The notes beneath the pieces were generated by a model. That model saw only the letters and a list, made by a program, of their open reading frames with translations, was not told where the DNA came from and ran no database searches. From positions 1-64,000 of the forward strand of contig DAIOEN010000001.1 of assembly GCA_036746235.1 (NCBI GenBank): a DNA stretch of 64,000 bases, in the 5' to 3' direction. The position numbers and the translations under genes were made by a program. The stretch is from CALARM01 sp036746235. GTDB lineage: Bacteria > Vulcanimicrobiota > SpSt-956 > JAKJGF01. Positions 17,921 through 26,150 of this stretch are shown here, in pieces; position 1 is the first letter of the stretch; the number at the start of each line of letters is the position of its first letter.

Positions 17921-17954
17921 AGATAGAATAGAATACTCTATTCTATCTTTTTTT
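17921..17954 (+). terminator. Intrinsic terminator between precursor and first maturase
   Basis: AGATAGAATAG (17921-17931) pairs with CTATTCTATCT (17938-17948) across a 6-base loop, followed by a run of T. Read-through would give a high precursor-to-enzyme ratio, as is common in RiPP operons. Confidence 0.85.
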
Positions 17955-17973
17955 ATGGAAAGAAGGATATAAA

Positions 17974-19086
17974 ATGGAAGATTATTCCAATATGAGTTAT
18001 ATACTGGAATTTACAGAAGTATGTAATAACAGATGCAGTCACTGTTATAATATATGGAAAATGGACGGATATAAAAGAAAAGGGAAAGAACTTACCACGG
18101 AAGAATGGAAAGAGGTTATAAAAAAACTTAAAAAAGAAACTGATTGTAAAAGTGTTGCCATAACCGGAGGAGAGCCGACTCTAAGAGCCGATTTTTTAGA
18201 AATACTTCAATTTATTGATAGTATTGGTATCATATCGATTTTAATCACAAACGGAACCAGATTAAACAGGGATTTTATAAGAGATTGCGTGGACAGAGGC
18301 GTAAGACTCTTCGAGTTACCTCTTCTCGGACCAACAAGGGAAATACACAATGAAATATCCGGGAATGACTGCTGGGATAATGTAATAGAATCAGTTGTTG
18401 AAATAAAAAGCATGAATGCCAGAAGTATTATGGTATTTGTTGCTACAAATAAAAATATTCCTTATTTTGAAGAAACCATGAAACTTGCCATAGCACTCGA
18501 TACGGGTGGCATGATGCTTAACCGTTTTAATCCGGGAGGGGAAGGTATAAAGCATATGGATGAGTTAATCCCTTCAGCAGAAGATTTTGAACAAATCCTG
18601 GAGATTGCGAACAGACTTTCCTTTGAATACAGATATCCTGTAAGCTGTTCCGTTCCAATTCATCCATGTATAATAAACATGTCGAAATATCCCAACCTGG
18701 GTACAGGGTTCTGTGCGGCAGGAACAGACAGAGCCTATTATACAATAAGCCCTCAGGGCATGATGAGACCCTGCAATCATTCACCTACAATACTTGGAAA
18801 TTTCCTTACAGAGAAATTTGCCGATATGATACATAACCCTGTCATGAAGGAATTTGCCTCCGCCATTCCACCTATATGCGAACCATGTCCTATGGCTAAA
18901 GAATGTCAGGGAGGATGCAAAGCAACGGCAGAAGTCTGCTATGGTTCAACAAGAGAAATGGATCCTTTTCTCAAAAAAAATCTCCACCGTCATCCTCTTT
19001 ACAGAGGGACAGGAGAAATGCAACAGGAACCGGTTCATGAAGATGAAGGAGATTATTCGGGGGAATTTAGTTATAGTGAAAAGTGA
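17974..19086 (+). CDS. Radical SAM/SPASM peptide-maturase-like enzyme 1
   Basis: Radical SAM enzyme with C17-x3-C21-x2-C24 (CNNRCSHC) for the SAM-binding [4Fe-4S] cluster and GGEP at 65-68. The C-terminal SPASM region, with cysteines 247, 267, 302, 305, 311, 315 and 322 (...GFCAAG...RPCNHS...CEPCPMAKECQGGC...), can hold two auxiliary clusters. SPASM enzymes typically install thioether, C-C or similar crosslinks on peptides. At 370 residues it is typical in length. AGAAGG precedes the ATG. The C-terminal tail (about 345-370) is acidic and low-complexity, and its last codons come from a heptamer repeat. It is clearly paralogous to the next gene. The adjacent PTCYAP protein is its most likely substrate, which is inference from position. 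Confidence 0.88.
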   Translation: MEDYSNMSYILEFTEVCNNRCSHCYNIWKMDGYKRKGKELTTEEWKEVIKKLKKETDCKSVAITGGEPTLRADFLEILQFIDSIGIISILITNGTRLNRDFIRDCVDRGVRLFELPLLGPTREIHNEISGNDCWDNVIESVVEIKSMNARSIMVFVATNKNIPYFEETMKLAIALDTGGMMLNRFNPGGEGIKHMDELIPSAEDFEQILEIANRLSFEYRYPVSCSVPIHPCIINMSKYPNLGTGFCAAGTDRAYYTISPQGMMRPCNHSPTILGNFLTEKFADMIHNPVMKEFASAIPPICEPCPMAKECQGGCKATAEVCYGSTREMDPFLKKNLHRHPLYRGTGEMQQEPVHEDEGDYSGEFSYSEK

Positions 19087-19136
19087 AAAAACAGGCCATT
19101 ACTCACTTTTCACTACTCACCCAAAAAGGAGATATT

Positions 19137-20204
19137 ATGGAAGAAATGACGAATCCCTATTATAAACTGCATTATATAATAGAACTTACAGAAGCATGTA
19201 ATAACAGCTGTCATTACTGTTACAATGTATGGAAACTGGAAGGTCACAAAAAAGAAAAAAGAAAAGAACTTTCTATGGAAGAGTGGAAATTTGCCATAGA
19301 TAAACTCCACAGGGAAACATCCTGTATCTGTATCACCCTTTCCGGCGGAGAACCTACATTGAGAGAAGATTTTTTAGAAATATTGTATTATATTCATTCC
19401 AAACATATCGAACCCATGCTTATCACAAACGGGAGCAACCTGTCATCGGGATTGATACATGCCTGTATGGAAAGAGGGGTAAGGGTTTTTGAAGTGCCTC
19501 TCCTGGGGCCTTCGAGGGAAATACACAATGAAATAGCAGGGAATGACTGCTGGGACAAAATCATAGAAGGTGTTGTAGAAATAAGAGCATATGGCGGAAG
19601 ACCTGTAGTGGTATTTGTTGCAACAAAGAAAAATCTGCCATTTTTTGAAGAAACCTTAAAACTTGCCATAGCTATTGAGTCTGACAGCATGATGCTGAAC
19701 CGTTTCAATGCCGGTGGTGAAGGATTCAGATATATAGACTCATTAATGCCGGACGTGGAGGAATTTGAGAAAGCCATGGATATTGCAAACACTTATTCAC
19801 AGCAGTACAGGTATATGATAAGCAGTTCTATTCCTGTACAGCCATGCCTTATAGATGTGAATAAATATCCTTATATAAGGGCAGGCTTCTGTGCGGCAGG
19901 TACGGACTCGGGGTATTTCACAATAGGCCCTGACGGTTTAATGAGACCATGTAACCATTCGTCAAGAATTCTCGGAAATTTTCTCACGGAAAAATTTGAA
20001 GATATTATAAAAAAACCTGAAGTGAAAGAATTTAAAACTGCCTTTCCCAATATATGCGGGCCATGTCCCCATGTGGCGTTCTGCCAGGGCGGTTGCAAAG
20101 CAGCTGCAGAGGTTTGTTATGGCTCTGTTAAAGGACTGGATCCATTTCTTAAGAGAAATTTAGAAAGGCAGAAGAAATTTTTATCAGTAACCGTTGAGCA
20201 GTGA
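19137..20204 (+). CDS. Radical SAM/SPASM peptide-maturase-like enzyme 2
   Basis: Paralogue of the preceding enzyme over its full length (shared blocks include GPSREIHNEIAGNDCWD, MMLNRFNAGGEG, FCAAGTD, RPCNHS and CQGGCKAAAEVCYGS). CNNSCHYC at residues 21-28 binds the radical SAM cluster; the SPASM cysteine set is conserved. The start at 19137 is chosen because AAGGAG sits 6 bases upstream; the frame is open to 19083, but that part is heptamer repeat. Two paralogous SPASM enzymes beside one multi-core precursor suggest either two chemically different modifications or a heteromeric enzyme. It ends within a TGAGCAG repeat. Confidence 0.88.
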   Translation: MEEMTNPYYKLHYIIELTEACNNSCHYCYNVWKLEGHKKEKRKELSMEEWKFAIDKLHRETSCICITLSGGEPTLREDFLEILYYIHSKHIEPMLITNGSNLSSGLIHACMERGVRVFEVPLLGPSREIHNEIAGNDCWDKIIEGVVEIRAYGGRPVVVFVATKKNLPFFEETLKLAIAIESDSMMLNRFNAGGEGFRYIDSLMPDVEEFEKAMDIANTYSQQYRYMISSSIPVQPCLIDVNKYPYIRAGFCAAGTDSGYFTIGPDGLMRPCNHSSRILGNFLTEKFEDIIKKPEVKEFKTAFPNICGPCPHVAFCQGGCKAAAEVCYGSVKGLDPFLKRNLERQKKFLSVTVEQ

Positions 20205-20346
20205 GCAGTTACCAGTTACCATAAATTTATAGCTTCACAAAAGATACTGGTTATCAAAAACATAAGCAAATTTTACTAATTACCAATTAACACTCATTAT
20301 GCTTCAATGTTCTTCACTGGTCACTGGTCACCGGTCACTGCTCACT
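20200..20346. repeat. Heptamer repeat cluster between convergent genes
   Basis: GAGCAGT/TACCAGT copies at about 20195-20220 and TCACTGG/TCACCGG copies at about 20318-20346 occupy the convergent space between maturase 2 and the flavoprotein. The stop codons of both genes lie at or inside the repeats. Confidence 0.75.
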
Positions 20347-21343
20347 GACTGAGCGGGTGTCTTAAAGGATCTCCCATTGGAAGCCAGGGAAATAAAAGAG
20401 GAGATTCATTAAAATATTCTCTATATAGCCCGGTATGGAGATTTAATCCTGCTGTAAACCCTGTGGACATGGCAGTAACAACTCCGGAGACAGGTGTTAC
20501 AATATTACCTGCAGCTACAACACCGGCTATTCCCGTATTACCTTCACTGTCAACCTTTATATATCCTTTTTTCAGAATTACTCCACTGTCTTTTAAAAAA
20601 TCAGTCACACCTGTTTTCATTGTGTAAGAATTATAATCAACGAGTATATTTTCGTAATGTTTTTTCTCAATTTCTTTACCGGCCATGTCAAGAAGGGTAA
20701 TTTCAAGAGTTTTGTTGTCTATTTCTCCGTTAACCTTCATTGTTCCGTAATGAATATGAAGATCTTTGTATTTTTCCATTTCTTCTTCCGTCAGTTTATC
20801 CTCTATAATGACAAGACTGTTTACATCAGACCTTATATCTTTAAGTTTCAATGCAAGTTCTGCCGTTTCGGCACTGCAACCGAGAACAGCTATATGAGCT
20901 TCCTCTGGAAGAAAAGTAGCTTCCATTTCTATGGGGCTGAACATTACTCTTATATATTTCATATATTTTGACATGTTGCCATGAGGGAAAAAGCCGGTAC
21001 AGATGGCAACTTTCTTACTTTTATATACTCCCCTGTCTGTCTCCACTGTTTTTATATCACTCTTTAAATCTACATTTATTACCTTTTCATGCTCCTTAAG
21101 GACAAGGCCTGCTTGTCCGGCATCTATCTTAAGGAAATCCATAACCTTATGGCCCATGAAAAACCATCTGTGAGTTACACGGAGCTTACCGTATTTTGCA
21201 AAGGCTCCTATTTCAGACTCTTCTATTACAAGTCCTTTAAACCTGCCAGAACTATATATGGGAATACCTGTAACGGCAGTTATTGCGCAGATAAGTCCTG
21301 CAGGGCCTCCTCCTATTGTTATTACATCATATATGTCGGACAT
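20342..21343 (-). CDS. Thioredoxin-reductase-like FAD/NAD(P) oxidoreductase lacking the CxxC
   Basis: Two-dinucleotide-binding flavoprotein of the thioredoxin reductase type, 333 residues. The FAD motif is GGGPAG at 11-16, followed by the acidic VIEES. A second Rossmann motif (AVLGCSAETAELALKL, about 153) would bind NAD(P)H, and the C-terminal FAD contact is GIAGVVAAGNIV. The redox-active CxxC expected near the NADP domain is missing, so it is not a true thioredoxin reductase. Such CxxC-less relatives act as oxidases or ferredoxin-linked reductases in some pathways. It converges on the radical SAM pair, so it is not in their operon but could be a redox partner. AAAGGAA precedes the ATG. Confidence 0.82.
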   Translation of the reverse strand: MSDIYDVITIGGGPAGLICAITAVTGIPIYSSGRFKGLVIEESEIGAFAKYGKLRVTHRWFFMGHKVMDFLKIDAGQAGLVLKEHEKVINVDLKSDIKTVETDRGVYKSKKVAICTGFFPHGNMSKYMKYIRVMFSPIEMEATFLPEEAHIAVLGCSAETAELALKLKDIRSDVNSLVIIEDKLTEEEMEKYKDLHIHYGTMKVNGEIDNKTLEITLLDMAGKEIEKKHYENILVDYNSYTMKTGVTDFLKDSGVILKKGYIKVDSEGNTGIAGVVAAGNIVTPVSGVVTAMSTGFTAGLNLHTGLYREYFNESPLLFPWLPMGDPLRHPLSQ

Positions 21344-21365
21344 AAATTAAATTCCTTTCTTTAAA

Positions 21366-21535
21366 GCGTGACATTGTAAGCATGACGCGTAACGCGTGAC
21401 AGGTGGTTCGTGATGCGTTAAATAAAGTTGAGAGTTGAAAGTTGAGAGTTGAGAGTTTTAAATCAGTCAACTCTCAACTATAAACCTTAAACTATAAACT
21501 CTCTTCACCCTTCACTCTTCACCCTTCACAACTCT
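21366..21535. repeat. Heptamer repeat cluster (CGTGACG, GAGAGTT, TTCACTC units)
   Basis: A nearly continuous patchwork of 7-base repeats: CGTGACA/CGTAACG at about 21366-21420, GAGAGTT/GAAAGTT at about 21427-21460 with its complement AACTCTC at about 21470-21500, and TTCACTC/TTCACCC at about 21505-21533. Confidence 0.8.
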
Positions 21536-23778
21536 TACTGATTACCATCTGCCCCACCATCATCAGACTCTTCTTCCAGACCATATATTTTCTTCATAGA
21601 TGTAATTGCTGCTGTCTTTAACTCGGCATTACCTGACTTCATGGCATCTACGAGCACATCTATTGCCCTATCATCACCGAGCAATCCCAGCGTTTCTACA
21701 GCTTTGATTTTTACTGTGAGATCACTTTCTGTTCCAAGTAATTTTATAACAGGATCAACCGATTTTTTATCTCCAATATATCCGAGAGAAATCACCGCAT
21801 CATAACGTACATCTTTATCTTTATCTGAAAGAACTTTTATAAGAGGCTCGACTGCTTTTGGAGAACCTATATAACCGAGAGAATCTGCAGAGAAAGCTCT
21901 TACCTGACTGTCTTCATCATCAAGTGCTTTTACAAGAGATTCTACAACTGTTTCATTTCCGCAATCTCCAAGTTTATCTGCTGCGAAACGTCTGATTTCC
22001 GGTGCTTTATCCGTAAGAAGTTTAAGAAGAGGTTCTATAGAATCTTCGTCAATAAGATTGCTGAGAGCTTTCATAGCAGCCTGCTGTACATCTGTATTTT
22101 GATCTTTAAGTAATTCTACAAGAAGAGGAAAAGCTTTTTTTGCCATCAGATTACCGAGAGCTTCTGCTGCTTTAGCCTTTACCGATATGTCACTATCTTT
22201 CAGAAGGCTTATAAGAGGCTCTACTGCCCGTTCATCTTTAAGATATCCAAGAGAATCGGCGGCATAGCATCTGACAGATGTATCACTGTCTTTCAATAGC
22301 CCTATGAGAGGCTCAACAGAGGAATTATCATTGAAATATCCAAGTGCATCTGCTGCTGCACCTCTTATGGCAGGATCTTTATCTGCAAGAAGAGAGAGGA
22401 TAGGCTGAAATGCCCTGGTATCGGCAAGATTTGCCAGGTTTATCATGGCAAAAATTCGAATGTCATTATATTGACTGTTAAGAGATGTAATAAGAAGTTC
22501 CAGTGCATTTTCATTCATAAAACCTGCAAGAGCTTCTGTTACAGTGGAACGGAGATTTGTATCGGAAGATTTTAAAAGTTCAAAGAGAGGAACCATTGCT
22601 CTGCTGTCACCCAGAGCAGCAAGAGCCTGTACGGCAGTTGTTTTTACCTGTTCATCCTTATCTTCCAGGGCAATTATAAGAGGTTGAACTGCCTTTATAT
22701 CACCGAGTTTTCCCAGGGAAGCAGCGGCATTTGCCCTGACAGGGCTGTCAAGATCGTTGAGAGCTTCTATAAGAGGATCTACTGCTTTATTGTCTGCAAG
22801 ATTGCCAAGAGAAATTGCTGCATAGGAACGGACTTCTCCATCTTCGTCGCCGAGAGCTTTTATAAGCGGATCAAGGGCTCTCTTATCAGCAAGAGCTCCG
22901 AGAGAATCTGCTGCCATAGCTCTTACAGAAGGTTCACTGTCTTTAAGAAGTTCGATAAGAGGAAGAACGGCAGCTGTATCACCCAGATAACCGAGTGCAT
23001 CGGCAGCATTTCTACGTACTTCTACCTTTTCATCTTTAAGTAATTTTAATAATGGCTGTACGGCTTTTCTATCCGCAAGGGTTCCAAGAGACGTAGCAGC
23101 CGATGCCCTGATATTGCTCTCACTGTCTGAAAGGGCTTTTATAATTGTATCCAGAGCTTTCGGTCCTCCAATGGAAGCCATTGCTTCTATTACAGAAATT
23201 CTGACTCTCGGATCACTGTCCTGTGATGCTTCTACAAGATGGTCTGCTATGTCAGGACCATAAAGAGCTAAGAGCCTTACTGCCTGCTGCCTTACTTCGG
23301 GATAATCATCTTTAAGAGTTTTCAATATCGGCTCTTTGGGAGGCGGTGAAGAAAGATAACTGATTGATTGTAAAGCACGATACCTTACAGAAGGATCTTT
23401 ATCGGTCAGAATTTCCATAATAGAAGTTACCAGCCTATCGCCACTTATAGCTGCAAGGGAATCTGCAGAACAGGCCCTTACCTCGGGATCTTTATCTTTG
23501 AGGGTTTCCACAAGGGGATTTATTATCTTTTCATCGGTAAAATAACCGAGAGAATCTGCCGCCGCAGATCTTACACCGCTATCCTGATCCTTCAGGGCTT
23601 CAATCAATTTATCGACTACGGAATTATCTCCCATTTTACCGAGCATACTGGCAGCATTTCTTCTTACATTCGGATTCTCACTTTTAAGGTCCTTCAAAAG
23701 ATCTTCTATGAGAGATGCAGCCATAGAACAGGTTTGTAATATAAATACAAAGGTTACAATTAAAATAAATTTCTTCAT
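21535..23778 (-). CDS. Exported HEAT/PBS-lyase-type repeat protein
   Basis: A signal peptide (residues 1-21, ...QTCSMAAS) and then about 23 consecutive HEAT units of 31 residues with the pattern LIEALKDxDxxVRxxAADSLGxLxDxxAVxPL, filling the whole 747 residues. HEAT arrays form an elongated solenoid for protein binding; no enzymatic domain is present. The ATG has AAAAGGAGTC upstream. The high similarity between neighbouring units points to expansion by internal duplication. Partner unknown. It is divergently placed from prfA with 160 bases between. Confidence 0.88.
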   Translation of the reverse strand: MKKFILIVTFVFILQTCSMAASLIEDLLKDLKSENPNVRRNAASMLGKMGDNSVVDKLIEALKDQDSGVRSAAADSLGYFTDEKIINPLVETLKDKDPEVRACSADSLAAISGDRLVTSIMEILTDKDPSVRYRALQSISYLSSPPPKEPILKTLKDDYPEVRQQAVRLLALYGPDIADHLVEASQDSDPRVRISVIEAMASIGGPKALDTIIKALSDSESNIRASAATSLGTLADRKAVQPLLKLLKDEKVEVRRNAADALGYLGDTAAVLPLIELLKDSEPSVRAMAADSLGALADKRALDPLIKALGDEDGEVRSYAAISLGNLADNKAVDPLIEALNDLDSPVRANAAASLGKLGDIKAVQPLIIALEDKDEQVKTTAVQALAALGDSRAMVPLFELLKSSDTNLRSTVTEALAGFMNENALELLITSLNSQYNDIRIFAMINLANLADTRAFQPILSLLADKDPAIRGAAADALGYFNDNSSVEPLIGLLKDSDTSVRCYAADSLGYLKDERAVEPLISLLKDSDISVKAKAAEALGNLMAKKAFPLLVELLKDQNTDVQQAAMKALSNLIDEDSIEPLLKLLTDKAPEIRRFAADKLGDCGNETVVESLVKALDDEDSQVRAFSADSLGYIGSPKAVEPLIKVLSDKDKDVRYDAVISLGYIGDKKSVDPVIKLLGTESDLTVKIKAVETLGLLGDDRAIDVLVDAMKSGNAELKTAAITSMKKIYGLEEESDDGGADGNQ

Positions 23779-23868
23779 TACTATGACTCCTTTTTCAAAA
23801 TATACTCACATAAATCTAAATTTCTCCAAATAAAAATTAAATCCTGTTTATTTGGTAAGCAATCTACC

Positions 23869-23897
23869 TTGACAAACAAAAAACTATTAGATATTCT
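23869..23897 (+). promoter_or_regulatory. Sigma70-type promoter of prfA
   Basis: Perfect TTGACA (-35, 23869-23874), 17-base spacer, TATTCT (-10, 23892-23897). The expected start of transcription is about 35 bases before the prfA ATG. Confidence 0.65.
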
Positions 23898-23940
23898 ATA
23901 TGAGGAAAATTATTCTGGTTAGGAAAAAGGAGAACATAAT

Positions 23941-25014
23941 ATGTTTGATACAGTAAAAGAATTATATGAAAGATATAGGGAACTGGAAAAAAAGATCTGC
24001 GAGCCTGATATAATTTCTGATAGAGATAAATATAAAGAAATGGTAAAAACCATGTCTGATATGGAAGAAATAGTAAATGTATATAAAGAATATTTAAATA
24101 TAAAAAAAGAACAGGAAGAAACGCAGGAACTTTTAGAAATGGAAGACGATCCGGCCAGTAAAGAACTGGCAGAAGAAGAACTTGAAGAATTAAAAATAAA
24201 AGAACAGGATTTAATGGACAGATTAAATGATATGCTTACCTATAAAGATCCCAATGATGATAAAAATATAATTATGGAAATAAGAGCAGGTACAGGCGGA
24301 GAAGAAGCATGTCTTTTTGCAGGAGATTTATTCAGAATGTATTCAAGATTTGCTGAAAATAGAAAATGGAAAACGGAAATTATTGATGCCAACCGGACAG
24401 GACTTGGAGGAATAAAAGAAATTACCTTCGAAATAAAAGGGAAAAAAGTCTACAGTATTTTAAAATATGAAAGTGGAGTCCACAGAGTCCAGAGAGTGCC
24501 ATCGACTGAATCCAGCGGAAGAATTCATACGTCAACTGCCACTGTGGCAGTATTACCTGAAGTAGATGAAGTAGATGAGGAAATAAAGATTAACCCTGCC
24601 GATTTAAAAGTAGATACATATCGTTCCAGCGGAGCAGGAGGGCAGCATGTAAACAAAACAGAATCTGCCATAAGAATCACCCATCTTCCTACAGGTATTG
24701 TAGTATGCTGCCAGGATCAACGGTCACAGCATCAGAACAGGGACAAGGCTATGAGAGTTCTTAAAGCCCATCTTCTGGACAGGATGATAAAAGAACAGGT
24801 AAATGAAATAGATGAACAGAGAAGAGGTCAGGTAGGGTCAGGAGAAAGAAGTGAAAAAATAAGAACCTATAATTTCCCCCAGAGCCGCATAACAGACCAC
24901 AGAATTAATCTGACATTGCATAATCTGGATGCCATACTGGACGGATATCTCGATGATTTTGTAGAAGCCTTCAATAAATACGATAAGGAACAGAGAATAA
25001 AAGCTATTGCGTGA
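23941..25014 (+). CDS. prfA: Peptide chain release factor 1
   Basis: Class I release factor that ends translation at UAA and UAG. At 357 residues it is full length. Diagnostic segments: AGTGGEEACLFAGDLFRMY, ESGVHRVQRVPSTESSGRIHTS, and the catalytic GGQ in SSGAGGQHVNKTESAIRITHLPTG. The RF1-type sequence (not the RF2 SPF tripeptide) in the stop-codon-recognition domain fits PrfA. AAGGAG precedes the ATG. prmC, whose product methylates the GGQ glutamine, follows after about 190 bases of heptamer repeats, a classic prfA-prmC pair. Confidence 0.96.
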   Translation: MFDTVKELYERYRELEKKICEPDIISDRDKYKEMVKTMSDMEEIVNVYKEYLNIKKEQEETQELLEMEDDPASKELAEEELEELKIKEQDLMDRLNDMLTYKDPNDDKNIIMEIRAGTGGEEACLFAGDLFRMYSRFAENRKWKTEIIDANRTGLGGIKEITFEIKGKKVYSILKYESGVHRVQRVPSTESSGRIHTSTATVAVLPEVDEVDEEIKINPADLKVDTYRSSGAGGQHVNKTESAIRITHLPTGIVVCCQDQRSQHQNRDKAMRVLKAHLLDRMIKEQVNEIDEQRRGQVGSGERSEKIRTYNFPQSRITDHRINLTLHNLDAILDGYLDDFVEAFNKYDKEQRIKAIA

Positions 25015-25018
25015 TGGG

Positions 25019-25199
25019 TTACAATCGTGACGCGTGACGCGTGGTTCGTAATGCGTGATGCGTAATGCGTAATGCGTAACAGTCAGGTTCAAACTGGTAA
25101 CTGGTAACTGGTCACTGATAACTGGTAACTGGTAACTGGTAACTGGTAACTGGTAACTGGTAACTGGTAACTGGTCACTGGTCACTGGTCACCACTCAC
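25019..25199. repeat. Large heptamer array between prfA and prmC (CGTGACG; ACTGGTA)
   Basis: CGTGACG/CGTAATG/CGTGATG units at about 25027-25080, then ACTGGTA/ACTGGTC/ACTGATA repeated some fifteen times to 25199. The prmC ATG lies only 5 bases further on, so the array separates the two cistrons and leaves no room for a normal ribosome site. Confidence 0.9.
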
Positions 25200-25204
25200 T
25201 ACCT

Positions 25205-26077
25205 ATGAAAATAAAAGAAATACTCGCATGGGCACAAGAAGAAATATATAAAGGTACTTCCTCCAATATACCGGCAAGAGAATCTGAAATACTTCTGGAA
25301 TATATACTCAAAATAAGCCGCGAAAAGCTTTATATAAAATTATATGAAGAATGTCCCGAGGAATATCTGAAAGAATATAAAGCTATAGTATTGGAAAGAG
25401 CATCAGGGAAACCTCTGTCTTACATAACTCACACAAAAGAATTTATGTCTCTTCCCTTTTTTGTAAATTCTTCTGTCTTAATCCCGAGACCTGACACGGA
25501 AATTCTCGTAGAAGAAGTACTCACTATAGCAAAAAACATAAAAAATCCGACCATACTTGATATCGGCACAGGCTCAGGTTGTATAGGTTTAAGTATTGCC
25601 AGTTATTTAAAAGAAGGTTCTCTATGTGTGACAGACATATCTCCTGAAGCAATTGCCATAGCGAAAAAAAATGCAGACAATCTATCCCTGAGATCAATTT
25701 CTTTTTACTGCGGAGATCTATTCGAGCCTGTACAGGGACTTAACTTTGATATTATCGTATCAAATCCTCCGTATATAGCTTATGAAGAAATAAACAGTAT
25801 TTCAAAAGAAGTAAAAGACTATGAGCCTTCTCTAGCTCTTTTCGGTGCAGAAAAAGGTTTATTTTTCTATAAAAAAATAATCTCCGAGTCAAAAAATCAT
25901 TTTAAAAAAGAAGGTTTTCTGGCCTTTGAAACCGGCATAGGACAGGCAGAACAGGTGAGTAATCTAATGAAAATACATAATTTTAGACACATAAAGATTG
26001 TAAAAGATTTAAGTGGTATAGAAAGGGTTGTTACGGGAATGAGCAGTGACCGGTTATCGGTGACCAGTTATCAGTGA
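25205..26077 (+). CDS. prmC: Release factor glutamine methyltransferase
   Basis: SAM-dependent N5-glutamine methyltransferase that modifies the GGQ motif of release factors. Helical N-terminal domain (ARESEILLEYIL), SAM motif I DIGTGSGCIGLSIA, and the substrate-binding NPPY motif in IVSNPPYIAYEE, which clinches the family. 290 residues is normal. The last dozen codons (after ERVVTG) are encoded by the downstream GTGACCA-type heptamers and are not part of the conserved domain. Follows prfA in the same orientation. Confidence 0.95.
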   Translation: MKIKEILAWAQEEIYKGTSSNIPARESEILLEYILKISREKLYIKLYEECPEEYLKEYKAIVLERASGKPLSYITHTKEFMSLPFFVNSSVLIPRPDTEILVEEVLTIAKNIKNPTILDIGTGSGCIGLSIASYLKEGSLCVTDISPEAIAIAKKNADNLSLRSISFYCGDLFEPVQGLNFDIIVSNPPYIAYEEINSISKEVKDYEPSLALFGAEKGLFFYKKIISESKNHFKKEGFLAFETGIGQAEQVSNLMKIHNFRHIKIVKDLSGIERVVTGMSSDRLSVTSYQ

Positions 26078-26150
26078 CCAGTTATCAGTGACCGGCTATC
26101 AATTAGCAAGTCACTCTTCCTCCTTTACTCTTCACTCTTCACCATTATTA
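26038..26150. repeat. Heptamer repeats overlapping prmC 3' end and the next gene's end
   Basis: CAGTGAC/CAGTTAT-type units run from inside the prmC reading frame (about 26042) to about 26095. TTCACTC units at about 26128-26143 encode the last residues (VKSEE) of the convergent membrane protein. Confidence 0.8.

Noticed and set aside
25019..25199. CRISPR-like array between prfA and prmC
   Set aside because: Repeats are contiguous 7-mers without spacers and no cas gene is nearby.
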